Notes under the pieces: model-generated | What the model was told of the DNA's origin: nothing | The model's database searches: none | Seen by the model: the letters and a program-made list of their open reading frames with translations, nothing else | Part shown: piece by piece, positions 1 through 8,010 of the stretch | Position numbering within the stretch: position 1 is the first letter of the stretch | Layout: each line of letters begins with the position of its first letter | Program-made: the position numbers and the translations under genes | Source of the DNA: JAGNLV01 sp964612145 | GTDB taxonomy: Bacteria > Zixibacteria > MSB-5A5 > GN15 > FEB-12 | Reading direction: 5' to 3' | DNA length: 64,000 nucleotides | Assembly: GCA_964612145.1 (NCBI GenBank) | Contig: CAZTBP010000012.1 | Coordinates: forward strand, 1-64,000

Positions 1-4
1 AATA

Positions 5-46
5 GGACATTTCTATCTTGCTAAAAACCGGACATTTCTACTTTGC
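5..46. repeat. Two short direct repeats resembling an insertion-sequence end
   Basis: Two 17-bp direct copies, at 5-21 and 30-46, read GGACATTTCTA followed by TCTTGC or CTTTGC. They differ at two positions and are offset by 25 bp. Multiple short direct repeats at a terminus are typical of IS21-like and some other elements. No transposase is visible inside the window, so calling this the outer edge of an element lying to the left is inference. Confidence 0.4.
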
Positions 47-326
47 CTTGACAGCTGATGGGCTTATCATTGACAAATAGCTTCAAATAGTCTTTATTGT
101 ATGCTTCAGCGGCTGCCTGAGAGGAACATTCGGGCAGCCGTTGAGTTGTCAAGGGGGTGGTGGTGTCAGGCGGGGGCGCCCGACACTACGAAAAGAGACA
201 CCTGCCATGAATGGCAGGCCACCCCATGCACCGTAGGTGCGTGAGAGACGGGCGAAGAGTTAAGATTGCGTGGTCCGCGCCGCCGGCGCGTCTCTCACAG
301 ATGACGGATTCCAGAAGCTTGAGGTT
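47..326. other. Non-coding stretch before the first gene
   Basis: No convincing gene is seen here. A weak sigma70-like promoter facing right could be TTGACA at 70-75 with TTTATT at 93-98 (17-bp spacer). An 8-bp inverted repeat joins 110-117 with 133-140. A GC-rich imperfect hairpin spans about 163-186. The right part carries the perfect hairpins listed separately. A GTG at 270 is in frame with the first gene, but the residues before 327 do not look conserved and fall in the hairpin region. Confidence 0.5.
201..298. repeat. Cluster of three perfect inverted repeats
   Basis: Three perfect palindromes follow each other. CCTGCCAT at 201-208 pairs with 211-218 (2-nt loop). GCACC at 228-232 pairs with 236-240 (3-nt loop). 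GTGAGAGACG at 241-250 pairs with 289-298 and encloses 38 bp. The arrangement resembles a small intergenic mobile or repetitive element (REP/MITE-like) or a structured leader of the following gene. No second copy was noticed in this window. Confidence 0.5.
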
Positions 327-1610
327 ATGAAGATACTTGATGTAGATCCCGGGTCGCCGCTGTTTGGCTATGTGCGGCCCGGTTATCGTGTGGTTTCGGT
401 CAACGGGCGGGAAATTGCCGATACAATCGATTTCCGCTATAAAATTGCCGACGAGCATGTCAAAATCCGGTTCGCCGACCCGAAAGGGGCGGAGCTGGAG
501 TTTGACTTCTCCGATGTCGACGCCTGGGAGTTAGGGATCACGCTGGATGACCGGAAGGTCAAGACGTGCAAATGCGACTGCATTTTTTGTTTTGTGGCGC
601 AGCAGCCGGTTGGTATGCGTCGGTCGCTCTATGTCAAGGATGAGGACTATCGGCTATCGTTTACGCACGGGAATTTCATCACGTTGTCCAATATGACCGA
701 TGCCGATATCGAGCGGATTATCGAGCAGCGGCTCTCACCGATGTATATCTCGGTACACGTAACCGACGACCAGCTTCGGCGGTGTATGCTTCGCAACGAA
801 AAGCTGGCCCCGATTATTCCGCGCCTGCGGCAGTTGACTTCCAACGGCATCACGGTTCATACGCAGGTAGTGCTGTGCCCGAATATCAACGACGGCCCGA
901 TGCTCGATAAGACGATTGAAGATCTCTCTAATTTGGCGCCGGATGTCGAGACGCTGGCGGTGGTGCCGGTCGGGCTGACGAAGTACCGTGAGGGGCAGGT
1001 CAACCTTCGGACTTACACGCGCGACGAGGCGCGGGCGGTAATCGATTATGTCGAGCGACGTCAGAAGGAGTTTCTCGAGCAGCATGGCACGAGGTTTGTC
1101 TGGCCGGCCGATGAGTTCTATGTTATCGCCGAGCGGGAATTCCCGCGCCGGTCGGAGTACGAGGAGATGTCGCAGTTCGAAAACGGTATCGGGATGGCGC
1201 GTGAGACGCTCTCCTGGTTCAATTATCGCCGTCGGCATCTCAAGAAGATCTGCAGCGACAAACGCGTGATGTTTTTGACCGGCGACTCGGCCCACCCGAT
1301 GCTGGCGGACAATGTTGAACAGTATGTTCGTAATGAAGCGAACCTGGATCTTCGGATTCGTGCGGTCAAGAACGAGTTCTGGGGACACAGTGTGACCGTA
1401 TCGGGACTGCTGTGTGGGCAGGATCTGCTTCGATATGCACGGGCGCACCATGACGAGTACGATGTGCTGGTGCTGCCGCCGAACTGTTTGAATGATGATA
1501 ATCTCTTTTTGGACAACCTGACGCTGGCGCAGTTCCGGAATATCGTTAAGAAGCCGGTGCTGCTGGGGCAGTACAATATCGCCGAGTCGGTCAAAGAAGC
1601 ATTCTCATGA
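327..1610 (+). CDS. DUF512 family radical-SAM-like protein with N-terminal PDZ-like segment
   Basis: This 427-residue protein begins with a PDZ-like stretch (MKILDVDPGSPLFGYVRPG) and then carries a Cys cluster at C81, C83, C85 and C88. C81, C85 and C88 form a CX3CX2C motif, the usual ligand set for a radical-SAM [4Fe-4S] cluster. The C-terminal half matches the DUF512 style (PADEFYVIAE; VLLGQYNIAESV near the end). The family has no firmly assigned reaction. The start at ATG 327 was preferred because homologues begin directly with the PDZ-like segment; a GTG at 270 is in frame but falls inside palindromic DNA. The stop overlaps the start of der by 4 bp (ATGA), so the two are translationally coupled. 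DUF512 next to der is a recurrent pairing in other phyla, which supports a housekeeping role. Confidence 0.85.
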   Translation: MKILDVDPGSPLFGYVRPGYRVVSVNGREIADTIDFRYKIADEHVKIRFADPKGAELEFDFSDVDAWELGITLDDRKVKTCKCDCIFCFVAQQPVGMRRSLYVKDEDYRLSFTHGNFITLSNMTDADIERIIEQRLSPMYISVHVTDDQLRRCMLRNEKLAPIIPRLRQLTSNGITVHTQVVLCPNINDGPMLDKTIEDLSNLAPDVETLAVVPVGLTKYREGQVNLRTYTRDEARAVIDYVERRQKEFLEQHGTRFVWPADEFYVIAEREFPRRSEYEEMSQFENGIGMARETLSWFNYRRRHLKKICSDKRVMFLTGDSAHPMLADNVEQYVRNEANLDLRIRAVKNEFWGHSVTVSGLLCGQDLLRYARAHHDEYDVLVLPPNCLNDDNLFLDNLTLAQFRNIVKKPVLLGQYNIAESVKEAFS

Positions 1611-2920
1611 ATCTTCCCACGGTTGCCATAGTGGGGCAGCCCAATGTGGGCAAGTCCTCGCTGTTCAATCGTTTCATCCAGAGACAATTAGCCGTTGTCG
1701 ATGAAACACCGGGCGTGACCCGCGACCGGAACTACTCGATGTGTGACTGGAACGGGGTGACCTTTCGGCTGATTGATACGGGCGGGATGGTCCCGGATGC
1801 CGTCGAAGAATTGGACCGGTTCATTTACGAGCAGACTGAGATCGCAATCGAGGAAGCGCAGGTAGTCCTGTTTGTCGTTGATACCAAAATCGGCGCGGAC
1901 CATATCGATGAGGAGATAGCGCGTCGATTGTACAAGTCCGAGGTCCCGACAATCTTAGTTGCCAATAAGTGCGACAACGATGCGATGGAGCTGGAGACGT
2001 ACGACTTCCTGCGGCTGGGACTCGGTGATCCGGTTCCGGTTTCGGCAACGGTTGGGCGGGGGACCGGAGATCTGCTGGATAAGATAGTGGAGATGTTTCC
2101 CGAGCCGGAAGAGGAAGAGGCAACGGGATCGGGTGTAATCCGGGTGGCGGTCGTGGGGCGGCCGAACGTAGGGAAGTCCTCGTTTATAAATAAGCTGACC
2201 GGTTCTGATCGGGCGATTGTTACGCCGATTGCCGGGACCACGCGCGATGCCGTTGATACTGAATTCGAATTCGAGGGTCAGCGTTATGTGCTGGTGGATA
2301 CGGCGGGGCTGCGCAAACGGTTCAGGGTGCACGAGAATATCGAGTACTACACGACGCTTCGGACCTCGCGCGCGATTTCGTCGGCTGATGTCGCGGTCAT
2401 TTTGATCGATGCCACCACCGGTATGACGACGCAGGATCAGCATGTGCTGGAGGATGTGATAGAGACGCGCCGGAGTGCCTTGCTGGCTATAAACAAGTGG
2501 GACCTGGTCCAAAAGGAGACCGGGGCGGCTGAGAAGTTTGCGCAGGAAGTAAATGGAGTATTGGCGCACTATGCCTTCTTACCGATGGTGTTCATTTCGG
2601 CACTGACCGGCCAGCGGGTGCCGAAGGTGTTGTCGCTGGTGAAGACGGTGTATGAGAGGACGCAGCGGAAAATATCGACCTCGGAGTTAAACGACTTTCT
2701 CGAGGCGACGGTGGCGCGAAATCACCCGCCGGCGAGAAAAGGTAAGTACATTAAGCTGAATTACATAACGCAGACGTCGGTAGGGCCGCCGACGTTTGTG
2801 GTTTTTGCGAATCATCCGACTTTGATCGACAAGTCCTGGATTCATTATTTCTCGAATCGGCTTCGGGAGGAGTACGATTTCGAGGGTGTTCCATTTCGCG
2901 TCAAGTTTCGACGCAAGTAA
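1607..2920 (+). CDS. der: Ribosome-associated GTPase Der (EngA)
   Basis: Der has two tandem GTPase domains and acts late in 50S ribosomal subunit assembly. The first G1 loop is GQPNVGKS at about residues 10-17 and the second is GRPNVGKS near residue 184. DTPGVTRD and GTTRDAVDTEFE correspond to switch regions, DTGG and DTAG to G3, and NKCD and NKWD to the two G4 motifs. A C-terminal KH-like domain (about 350-437) ends in PFRVKFRRK. The length of 437 residues is normal for the family. It overlaps the DUF512 gene by 4 bp. Nothing unusual is visible, and the assignment rests on complete motif sets in both GTPase domains. Confidence 0.97.
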   Translation: MNLPTVAIVGQPNVGKSSLFNRFIQRQLAVVDETPGVTRDRNYSMCDWNGVTFRLIDTGGMVPDAVEELDRFIYEQTEIAIEEAQVVLFVVDTKIGADHIDEEIARRLYKSEVPTILVANKCDNDAMELETYDFLRLGLGDPVPVSATVGRGTGDLLDKIVEMFPEPEEEEATGSGVIRVAVVGRPNVGKSSFINKLTGSDRAIVTPIAGTTRDAVDTEFEFEGQRYVLVDTAGLRKRFRVHENIEYYTTLRTSRAISSADVAVILIDATTGMTTQDQHVLEDVIETRRSALLAINKWDLVQKETGAAEKFAQEVNGVLAHYAFLPMVFISALTGQRVPKVLSLVKTVYERTQRKISTSELNDFLEATVARNHPPARKGKYIKLNYITQTSVGPPTFVVFANHPTLIDKSWIHYFSNRLREEYDFEGVPFRVKFRRK

Positions 2921-2939
2921 TCTGCCTAATTCTTCAGGC

Positions 2940-2966
2940 TTAATTGCCGCAACGGGTTGCCGATAC
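2940..2966 (+). promoter_or_regulatory. Sigma28-like promoter close to the start codon
   Basis: TTAA at 2940-2943 and GCCGATAC at 2959-2966 are separated by 15 bp, compared with the sigma28 pattern TAAA-N15-GCCGATAA. The ATG of the next gene lies only 7 nt beyond the -10 box, so a transcript from here would have almost no leader. The -35 element is imperfect. Confidence 0.4.
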
Positions 2967-2973
2967 ATAAGGT

Positions 2974-4266
2974 ATGGCAACGCAGCCCGACATGCCGGCC
3001 TCGCGCGAGGACGTCTCCGATATTCTTGCCGCCCGAACCGCTGAGCTCCGTGATTTAGCGACCATGGGAGCAGTGATTACGTCGATACACGATATCGATG
3101 CTGTACTTTCGGTGGTGATGGACATGGCGGTGCGGCTGGTAAACGGCGAAGTCGGGTTGATTATGCTCGACGAGGGGGAGGGACTGAAGACCAGGATCTC
3201 GTGGGGGGTGCAGGAGGAGTTCGTTCGCGATCTTCTCTACCAGGACGACCGGGATCTTGCCAGCTACTGTCATGAGACCGGTGAGGGGATTGCGCTGTCT
3301 GATCTTGATATCACCGATGAGGTCGGCCGGCATGTGTCCTCGGTTGTGTGCGTGCCGATTAAAACCTCGCATCGAGCCCATGGCGCCATGATCATCATCA
3401 ACAAGACGCACGGCACCGGGTTTACCGACGAAGAAAAGGACCGGCTGGCGATGCTGCTTAACTTCGTGGCGGTGGCGATAGACAATGCACGGCTTATGCA
3501 GGAACAGTTGCGTCGGCAAAAGATCGAGCACGAGATGGCCATTGCCCGCCAGGTACAGGAGACGATTCTGCCCCAGGAACTGGATGGAATCGCCAAGGTG
3601 GAGATCGGGGTAGCGTACTATCCCGCGCGGGAGGTTGGGGGTGATTTCTATGATATCCGGCGGCTGTCGGACAACGAGTTCATTATTGTTATGGGCGACG
3701 TATCCAACAAGGGTGTTCCGGCGGCGCTGGTGATGTCGGCGGCGGCAGGCATAATGAAGTCGCGGTTGGATATCAATCCGACGATTGCGATGAACGAGCT
3801 GGCCGGCTGCCTGAATGATATACTTGTGAACGATATAATCCGGCACCGGGAAATGTTCATCACCCTGTTTTTTGCCAAGTTTGACCTCGCAGCGGGCGAG
3901 GTAACGTATTGCAACGCCGGGCACCTGCCTGGTTTGTTGTGGAGTGCACGGCATCAGCAGGTCCATCAGCTGGCCGAGGGTGGTCCAATTGTGGGGCAAT
4001 TTCCGGATATACCGTTCAAGCTCGGCAGCCATTCGACTGGGTCGGGTGACCGGCTGTTCCTGTTCACGGATGGGCTGACTGAGGCTGAGGACGCCTCCGG
4101 CGCGCTGTTTGGCCGCGAACGGGCCGAGCAGGTTTTCACTGCCGAGATACAGCTTCCTCCGCAGGTTTTTTGCGTCAGGGTAAAAGAGTGGGTTGACCAG
4201 TTTACGAAGGGATCCTCCGAAGACTCCCGTGATGATTTTACGCTTCTTGAGGTGGAGGTCAAATGA
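2974..4266 (+). CDS. GAF-domain PP2C-type serine phosphatase, RsbU/SpoIIE family
   Basis: This 430-residue cytoplasmic protein has an N-terminal helix, a GAF sensor domain (about 30-175), a short coiled coil with the RQVQETILP signature seen in RsbU-type proteins (about 190-200), and a SpoIIE/PP2C phosphatase domain (about 205-428). The metal-site motifs are EVGGDFYD, GDVSNKGVPAAL, FTDGLTEA and a terminal DDFTLL. Such enzymes dephosphorylate STAS anti-anti-sigma proteins in partner-switching systems. The next two genes encode the matching kinase-like ATPase (4-bp overlap) and STAS protein, so the set is self-contained. No transmembrane segment is seen. The ligand of the GAF domain cannot be inferred. 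There is no obvious ribosome binding site, in line with the near-leaderless promoter noted just upstream. Confidence 0.9.
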   Translation: MATQPDMPASREDVSDILAARTAELRDLATMGAVITSIHDIDAVLSVVMDMAVRLVNGEVGLIMLDEGEGLKTRISWGVQEEFVRDLLYQDDRDLASYCHETGEGIALSDLDITDEVGRHVSSVVCVPIKTSHRAHGAMIIINKTHGTGFTDEEKDRLAMLLNFVAVAIDNARLMQEQLRRQKIEHEMAIARQVQETILPQELDGIAKVEIGVAYYPAREVGGDFYDIRRLSDNEFIIVMGDVSNKGVPAALVMSAAAGIMKSRLDINPTIAMNELAGCLNDILVNDIIRHREMFITLFFAKFDLAAGEVTYCNAGHLPGLLWSARHQQVHQLAEGGPIVGQFPDIPFKLGSHSTGSGDRLFLFTDGLTEAEDASGALFGRERAEQVFTAEIQLPPQVFCVRVKEWVDQFTKGSSEDSRDDFTLLEVEVK

Positions 4267-4694
4267 GTAACTCGGAATACTCTTTCACGTACCCGTCGGT
4301 CCTGGAGTCAGAAAACCGGTTCTATCGCGATATGATGTCGATACCGGAGATTCGGCAGATGACAACGGACTGCCGTCATGGCGTGCTGCTTGTGATTTCT
4401 GAGGCGTTCACGAACGCGTTAGAGCATGGTAACCGGTTCGATGCAAACAAGATAATAAAAGTCAGCCTGATGGTAACGGAATTAGATATAGTAGCCGATA
4501 TAGTCGATGAAGGAGAAATGGGGCTGGAGCGGCTGGACCATAAGGAGCCATCGAACTGGATGGCCGAGGACGGTCGCGGGCTGGCACTCATTCGGCACTA
4601 TGCAGACGATGTTCACTATTCGCATGCCGACGGCGGCGGGCTTAAAGTGACGGTTCGTTTTAGCCGAAAAGACAAGAAGATAGGACAAACATAA
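4263..4694 (+). CDS. Anti-sigma-factor type serine kinase (RsbW/SpoIIAB-like ATPase)
   Basis: This 143-residue single-domain HATPase_c_2 protein has an N box EAFTNALEHGNRF and a G2-type motif DGRGLALIRHYAD. RsbW-like proteins bind a sigma factor or another target and phosphorylate a STAS antagonist using ATP. It starts inside the end of the phosphatase gene (ATGA overlap) and is followed at once by a STAS gene, which completes the module. The G1 region (IVDEGEMGL) departs from the usual DxGxG; weak G1 conservation is not rare in the family, but ATP hydrolysis should not be taken for granted. No sigma factor gene lies nearby, so the target may be a chemotaxis or secretion component, or a sigma factor encoded elsewhere. 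Confidence 0.85.
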   Translation: MSNSEYSFTYPSVLESENRFYRDMMSIPEIRQMTTDCRHGVLLVISEAFTNALEHGNRFDANKIIKVSLMVTELDIVADIVDEGEMGLERLDHKEPSNWMAEDGRGLALIRHYADDVHYSHADGGGLKVTVRFSRKDKKIGQT

Positions 4695-4715
4695 TTACCA
4701 CTTTTGGAGGATATC

Positions 4716-5069
4716 ATGGATATCAACGTTGATCAGCTGGGAAACGTAACCGTGCTGCGTCTCAAGGGTCGTCTCGACCTGGCCAGCGGCTCGGAACTCA
4801 AGGAAAAGGCGAAGGAACTATTCGCTGACGATAAGACTACGGTGCACTTGAATCTCGAGGGAGTCGAATTCATTAACAGTTCCGGGCTGGGCGCCCTGGT
4901 TTCGACCATGAAAGAAACGCGCGTTCGCAAGGGCCGTCTGACGCTGTCGAATCTGGCCAGCTACGTCCAGGAGATATTTGATATCACGCAGCTGTCGCAT
5001 ATTTTCGAAATCTTCGGCACCGAAGAAGAGGCGCTGAGTTCCTACACCAAAAGTGCGGTTACAGACTAA
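4716..5069 (+). CDS. STAS-domain anti-anti-sigma factor (RsbV/SpoIIAA-like)
   Basis: This 117-residue STAS protein contains the phosphorylation loop FINSSGLGALV; the serine pair is where RsbW-type kinases phosphorylate this family. The unphosphorylated form binds the kinase and frees its partner. The start at ATG 4716 follows a good ribosome binding site (GGAGG, 4706-4710) with 5-nt spacing; an in-frame TTG at 4704 overlaps that site and is unlikely. It closes the three-gene partner-switching module with the phosphatase and kinase upstream and leads into the chemotaxis genes. The aspartate usually found before the serine pair is asparagine here, a tolerated variation. Confidence 0.9.
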   Translation: MDINVDQLGNVTVLRLKGRLDLASGSELKEKAKELFADDKTTVHLNLEGVEFINSSGLGALVSTMKETRVRKGRLTLSNLASYVQEIFDITQLSHIFEIFGTEEEALSSYTKSAVTD

Positions 5070-5104
5070 TTTCGCGGTTCACCGTGTAATGGGGGTTCTG
5101 TGGA

Positions 5105-7009
5105 ATGACTGAAGTCATTGACCGAATCGGAGAGCTGCTCAACAGGCTCCAGTCCCCGGACTTTTACGCCCGGGAGGAGGCAGTGCGCGAGCTGGCGACT
5201 TATGACAAGGATGAAGCGGTGGCCGGCCTGGTGCTGGCGCTGGAGGATGCCGATCTGGGTATCCGGGAGCTGGCCGCCGATATGCTGGTCGGCATGCAGA
5301 GACCAATCGCTGCCCAGTTGTTGATTCGTTTTCTCGGGCATGGCGATATTGGAACGCGCAATCTCGCGGCTGAGATCCTTGTCAAAATCGGCCGGCCCGC
5401 AGTCGAGCCGCTGCTGGACAATATCGAGGATGACGATCCGGATGTCCGGAAGTTTATTGTCGATGTAATCGGGTTGATCAAGGACACGCGGGCGGTTGAC
5501 CATATCTGCAGCCGGTTGGCTGACGACAACGCCAATGTTGTCTGTTCGGCAGCCGAAGCGCTCGGAGAAATAGGGTCGCCAGAGGCGGTTGCTCCGCTGC
5601 TTGAGGCGTATGACCGGCTGGAAGACACCCGGATGCAGATTCTCGAGGCGCTGGGAAAGATAGGTCACGAGTCGGCGCTGGAGCATCTGTACCGCTGTCT
5701 GGAGTCGGATGATCCGATGGTGTTGTTTGCTTCGATTGAGGCTATCGGCAATATCGGCCGTGAAGAGTCCGTCGAAAAGCTGGCGGCGTTTCTTGATGGC
5801 GATGATACGATCGCCGAGACGGCGCTCGCGGCCATAATAAATGTAAGTGCCGAGAATGGATTTCGGCTCGACCTGGATCTCCCCCTGGACCGGTTTGTAG
5901 ACTACCTGTTTGAGCGGGTAGCGCGGGGTGATAAGAAAATTACAGAATTTACATTGAACCGGATGTCCCATTGGTACGGCAGCAAGGTCCTCAATTCGTT
6001 GCTGAATGTCCTGGAGACGGTTGAAGATCAGGAGCTGGATCGGATCAAAACCGTTCTGCACGAGGCCGGGCCCTCAGCGGCCAAGTTGATGCTGGAGCGG
6101 TTCTCGGAGGTGGGCCCCCGGACCCGATCGATCTTCCTCGATGTGTTTGCCGGCTTTGCTGACCATGACATCGCCTGTGGACTCTCACAGTTTGCCGACG
6201 ACGAAGATGAAGTCGTGCGCCAGAAGGTAGCAATGGTCCTCGGTCGCTCGGGTTGCGAGGAAGCTACTCCGATACTGCGCCGTCTGGCGATGGATGAAGT
6301 CGGCCATGTCCGGTCCTCGGCGTTTACCGCCCTGGGCTGGTTGTCCAGAGAGCAGGAGGTTGATTTTCTGTTCAACGGTCTGGCCGATCAATACCCGGAT
6401 GTTCGGGAAGCAGCTATGGGGGCGTTGATATTAGTCAGCGGCCCGAAGGTCGTCGCCAAGTTCACTGCGGACCTTTACCATGAAAGTCCGGAACGCCAGC
6501 GTTTGGCAGTGACGGCGCTGGGAATGATCGGGGAACCGGACGTTGTCAACCCACTCATCAAAGCCGTGAATCATCCTGAGGCGCAGGTTCGCAAGTCCGC
6601 AATTGAGACGCTGACCCGGATGAAGCAGCCGATTGACCCGGCGCCATTAGTTGTGGCGTTGAGCGATGAAGACGTTTCGGTGCGGAAAGCGGCGGTAACG
6701 GCGCTGACGGTGCTTCAGGGTGAGGACGCCGTGCACGAGATCCGATTCCTGCTGCAGGATCCGGATGTCTGGCTGCGGTACCATACGATTAACGCCCTGG
6801 GGTCGCTCCAGTCACCACGTTTTGGTGACCTGTTGATGCCGCTCTTGTCCGACGAACAGGATATCGTGCGGATAGCGGCCACCAATGCGCTGGCCCGGAT
6901 GGGCTGCACGCAGGCCCTGCCTATGATCCGGGAGTTTGTGTCGGACAAAAATGACGACCTGGCCCGTGCGGCCCGGGACGCTGTAGATGCTCTGGAAGGA
7001 GTACGATAG
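5105..7009 (+). CDS. HEAT-repeat protein of the chemotaxis cluster
   Basis: This 634-residue protein is built almost entirely of HEAT / PBS-lyase-type repeats of roughly 30 residues. Recurrent turns such as LADDNANVVCSAAEALGEIGSPEAV, DEDEVVRQKVAMVLGRSGCEEA and DPDVWLRYHTINALGSLQSPR (broken here as representative cores) extend from about residue 15 to 630. There is no signal peptide, membrane segment or catalytic signature. HEAT solenoids usually act as protein-binding scaffolds. The gene sits between the STAS gene and a response regulator whose start directly abuts its stop (7009/7010), so co-expression with chemotaxis signalling is likely. The partner is unknown; candidates are the STAS protein, the response regulators or the CheA array. 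Confidence 0.85.
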   Translation: MTEVIDRIGELLNRLQSPDFYAREEAVRELATYDKDEAVAGLVLALEDADLGIRELAADMLVGMQRPIAAQLLIRFLGHGDIGTRNLAAEILVKIGRPAVEPLLDNIEDDDPDVRKFIVDVIGLIKDTRAVDHICSRLADDNANVVCSAAEALGEIGSPEAVAPLLEAYDRLEDTRMQILEALGKIGHESALEHLYRCLESDDPMVLFASIEAIGNIGREESVEKLAAFLDGDDTIAETALAAIINVSAENGFRLDLDLPLDRFVDYLFERVARGDKKITEFTLNRMSHWYGSKVLNSLLNVLETVEDQELDRIKTVLHEAGPSAAKLMLERFSEVGPRTRSIFLDVFAGFADHDIACGLSQFADDEDEVVRQKVAMVLGRSGCEEATPILRRLAMDEVGHVRSSAFTALGWLSREQEVDFLFNGLADQYPDVREAAMGALILVSGPKVVAKFTADLYHESPERQRLAVTALGMIGEPDVVNPLIKAVNHPEAQVRKSAIETLTRMKQPIDPAPLVVALSDEDVSVRKAAVTALTVLQGEDAVHEIRFLLQDPDVWLRYHTINALGSLQSPRFGDLLMPLLSDEQDIVRIAATNALARMGCTQALPMIREFVSDKNDDLARAARDAVDALEGVR

Positions 7010-7402
7010 ATGCCGCAACATTCAATATTGATTGTCGACGATGAACTGCTGATACGCGACTTGTTGTACGACTTTTTCCAGGGTCAGGGCTGGGAGACCT
7101 CGGTTGCCGACAGTGGCGAAAAGGCGCTGGACATCCTGGGCGTCCGCCAGGTGGATTTGGTGCTCAGCGATATTCGGATGCCGGGGATGGACGGTTTACA
7201 ATTAACGGAGGAACTGCGCGAATCGCACCCGGAGATCCCGGTCGTGCTGATGACCGGGTATCCGTCGGTGGACACCGCCGTCGCGGCCCTTCGCCAGCGA
7301 GTGGCCGATTATGTCACCAAGCCGTTTAACATCAACGCACTTTATAAGCTAATTGCTGCTCACCTCAAGGAGCGAAGAGAAGAAAAACACAGGAGTGACT
7401 GA
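7010..7402 (+). CDS. Stand-alone response regulator receiver
   Basis: This 130-residue single receiver domain is complete: acidic pair D10-D11, phospho-acceptor D54 in LSDIRMPGMDG, the Thr of LMTGYPSVDT and the Lys of VTKPFN. It has no output domain, so it presumably signals by protein binding. Its ATG directly follows the stop of the HEAT-repeat gene, and the degenerate receiver gene begins 6 bp after its stop. The MTGYPSVDTAV segment resembles NtrC-type receivers more than classic CheY, so it may serve the partner-switching/HEAT module rather than the motor. Confidence 0.92.
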   Translation: MPQHSILIVDDELLIRDLLYDFFQGQGWETSVADSGEKALDILGVRQVDLVLSDIRMPGMDGLQLTEELRESHPEIPVVLMTGYPSVDTAVAALRQRVADYVTKPFNINALYKLIAAHLKERREEKHRSD

Positions 7403-7408
7403 GCAGTT

Positions 7409-7957
7409 ATGAACGAGCCGGAAAGACAGCGGATATTGGTGGTCGATCGGGAGGATGGGACGCGGAAATACGTCTGCGAATATCTGAATAAGCTCGGGTA
7501 CGCGACTGACAGTACCGGCAGTTCCGTCGAGGCGATGACGATGATAGGGGAGCATCAGTATGCCACGGTCCTTATCGACTCCGAGCTCGACGCCGAGCTC
7601 GACGCCGACGGTGAGAACACAATCTCGGTTCACCTGCTCAAGGAGTATCCCGCGACTCCGGTAATTATCCTCTCATCGGAGCCTTCCGTGCGAACTGTGA
7701 TTGCCTCGCTGCGACAGGGCGTATTTGACTTTGTTATCAAGCCCTACGAGTTATCAGACCTCTCACACATCATACCGCGTGCGATTCAGGCCAGTAAAGA
7801 TACGATCCGGGCGCAGAGTATCGCATCGGATTGTCGCATTCGGTCGCAGAGGACGTTTGAACTGGTAGATACTACTACGGCGGTCACGCGTCAGAGGCCC
7901 GATAAAGATACATCAGAAATGGACGGGGGCGTTGCTGGAGACAGGCCGGTAACCTGA
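7409..7957 (+). CDS. Degenerate response-regulator receiver with C-terminal tail
   Basis: Residues 5-125 of 182 fold as a receiver (RILVVDREDG; VIILSSEPSVRTVI; VIKPYEL), but the acidic pair is D13-R14 instead of DD or DE. The acceptor region is IDSELDAELDADG, with D57 at the acceptor position followed by an acidic insertion. The insertion arises from a perfect tandem duplication of the 12-mer GAGCTCGACGCC at 7583-7594 and 7595-7606. The tail of about 55 residues shows no known domain. Mg2+ binding and phosphorylation are therefore doubtful, and the protein may be a phosphorylation-independent receiver. It lies between a complete receiver and cheR and is probably co-transcribed with them. Confidence 0.8.
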   Translation: MNEPERQRILVVDREDGTRKYVCEYLNKLGYATDSTGSSVEAMTMIGEHQYATVLIDSELDAELDADGENTISVHLLKEYPATPVIILSSEPSVRTVIASLRQGVFDFVIKPYELSDLSHIIPRAIQASKDTIRAQSIASDCRIRSQRTFELVDTTTAVTRQRPDKDTSEMDGGVAGDRPVT

Positions 7958-8010
7958 TTCGACCGGCGGTCGGCCGGACTGGCGGGCGCCACAAGTCAGT
8001 AAAAGGGGAC

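Noticed and set aside
735..1451. Long minus-strand open frame of 238 codons opposite the DUF512 gene
   Set aside because: It is a shadow of a GC-rich coding gene; the protein shows no family pattern, and the plus-strand gene has clear motifs.
5066..6061. Minus-strand open frame of 331 codons opposite the HEAT-repeat gene
   Set aside because: The repetitive HEAT codons on the plus strand create it; no signal, motif or ribosome binding site supports it.
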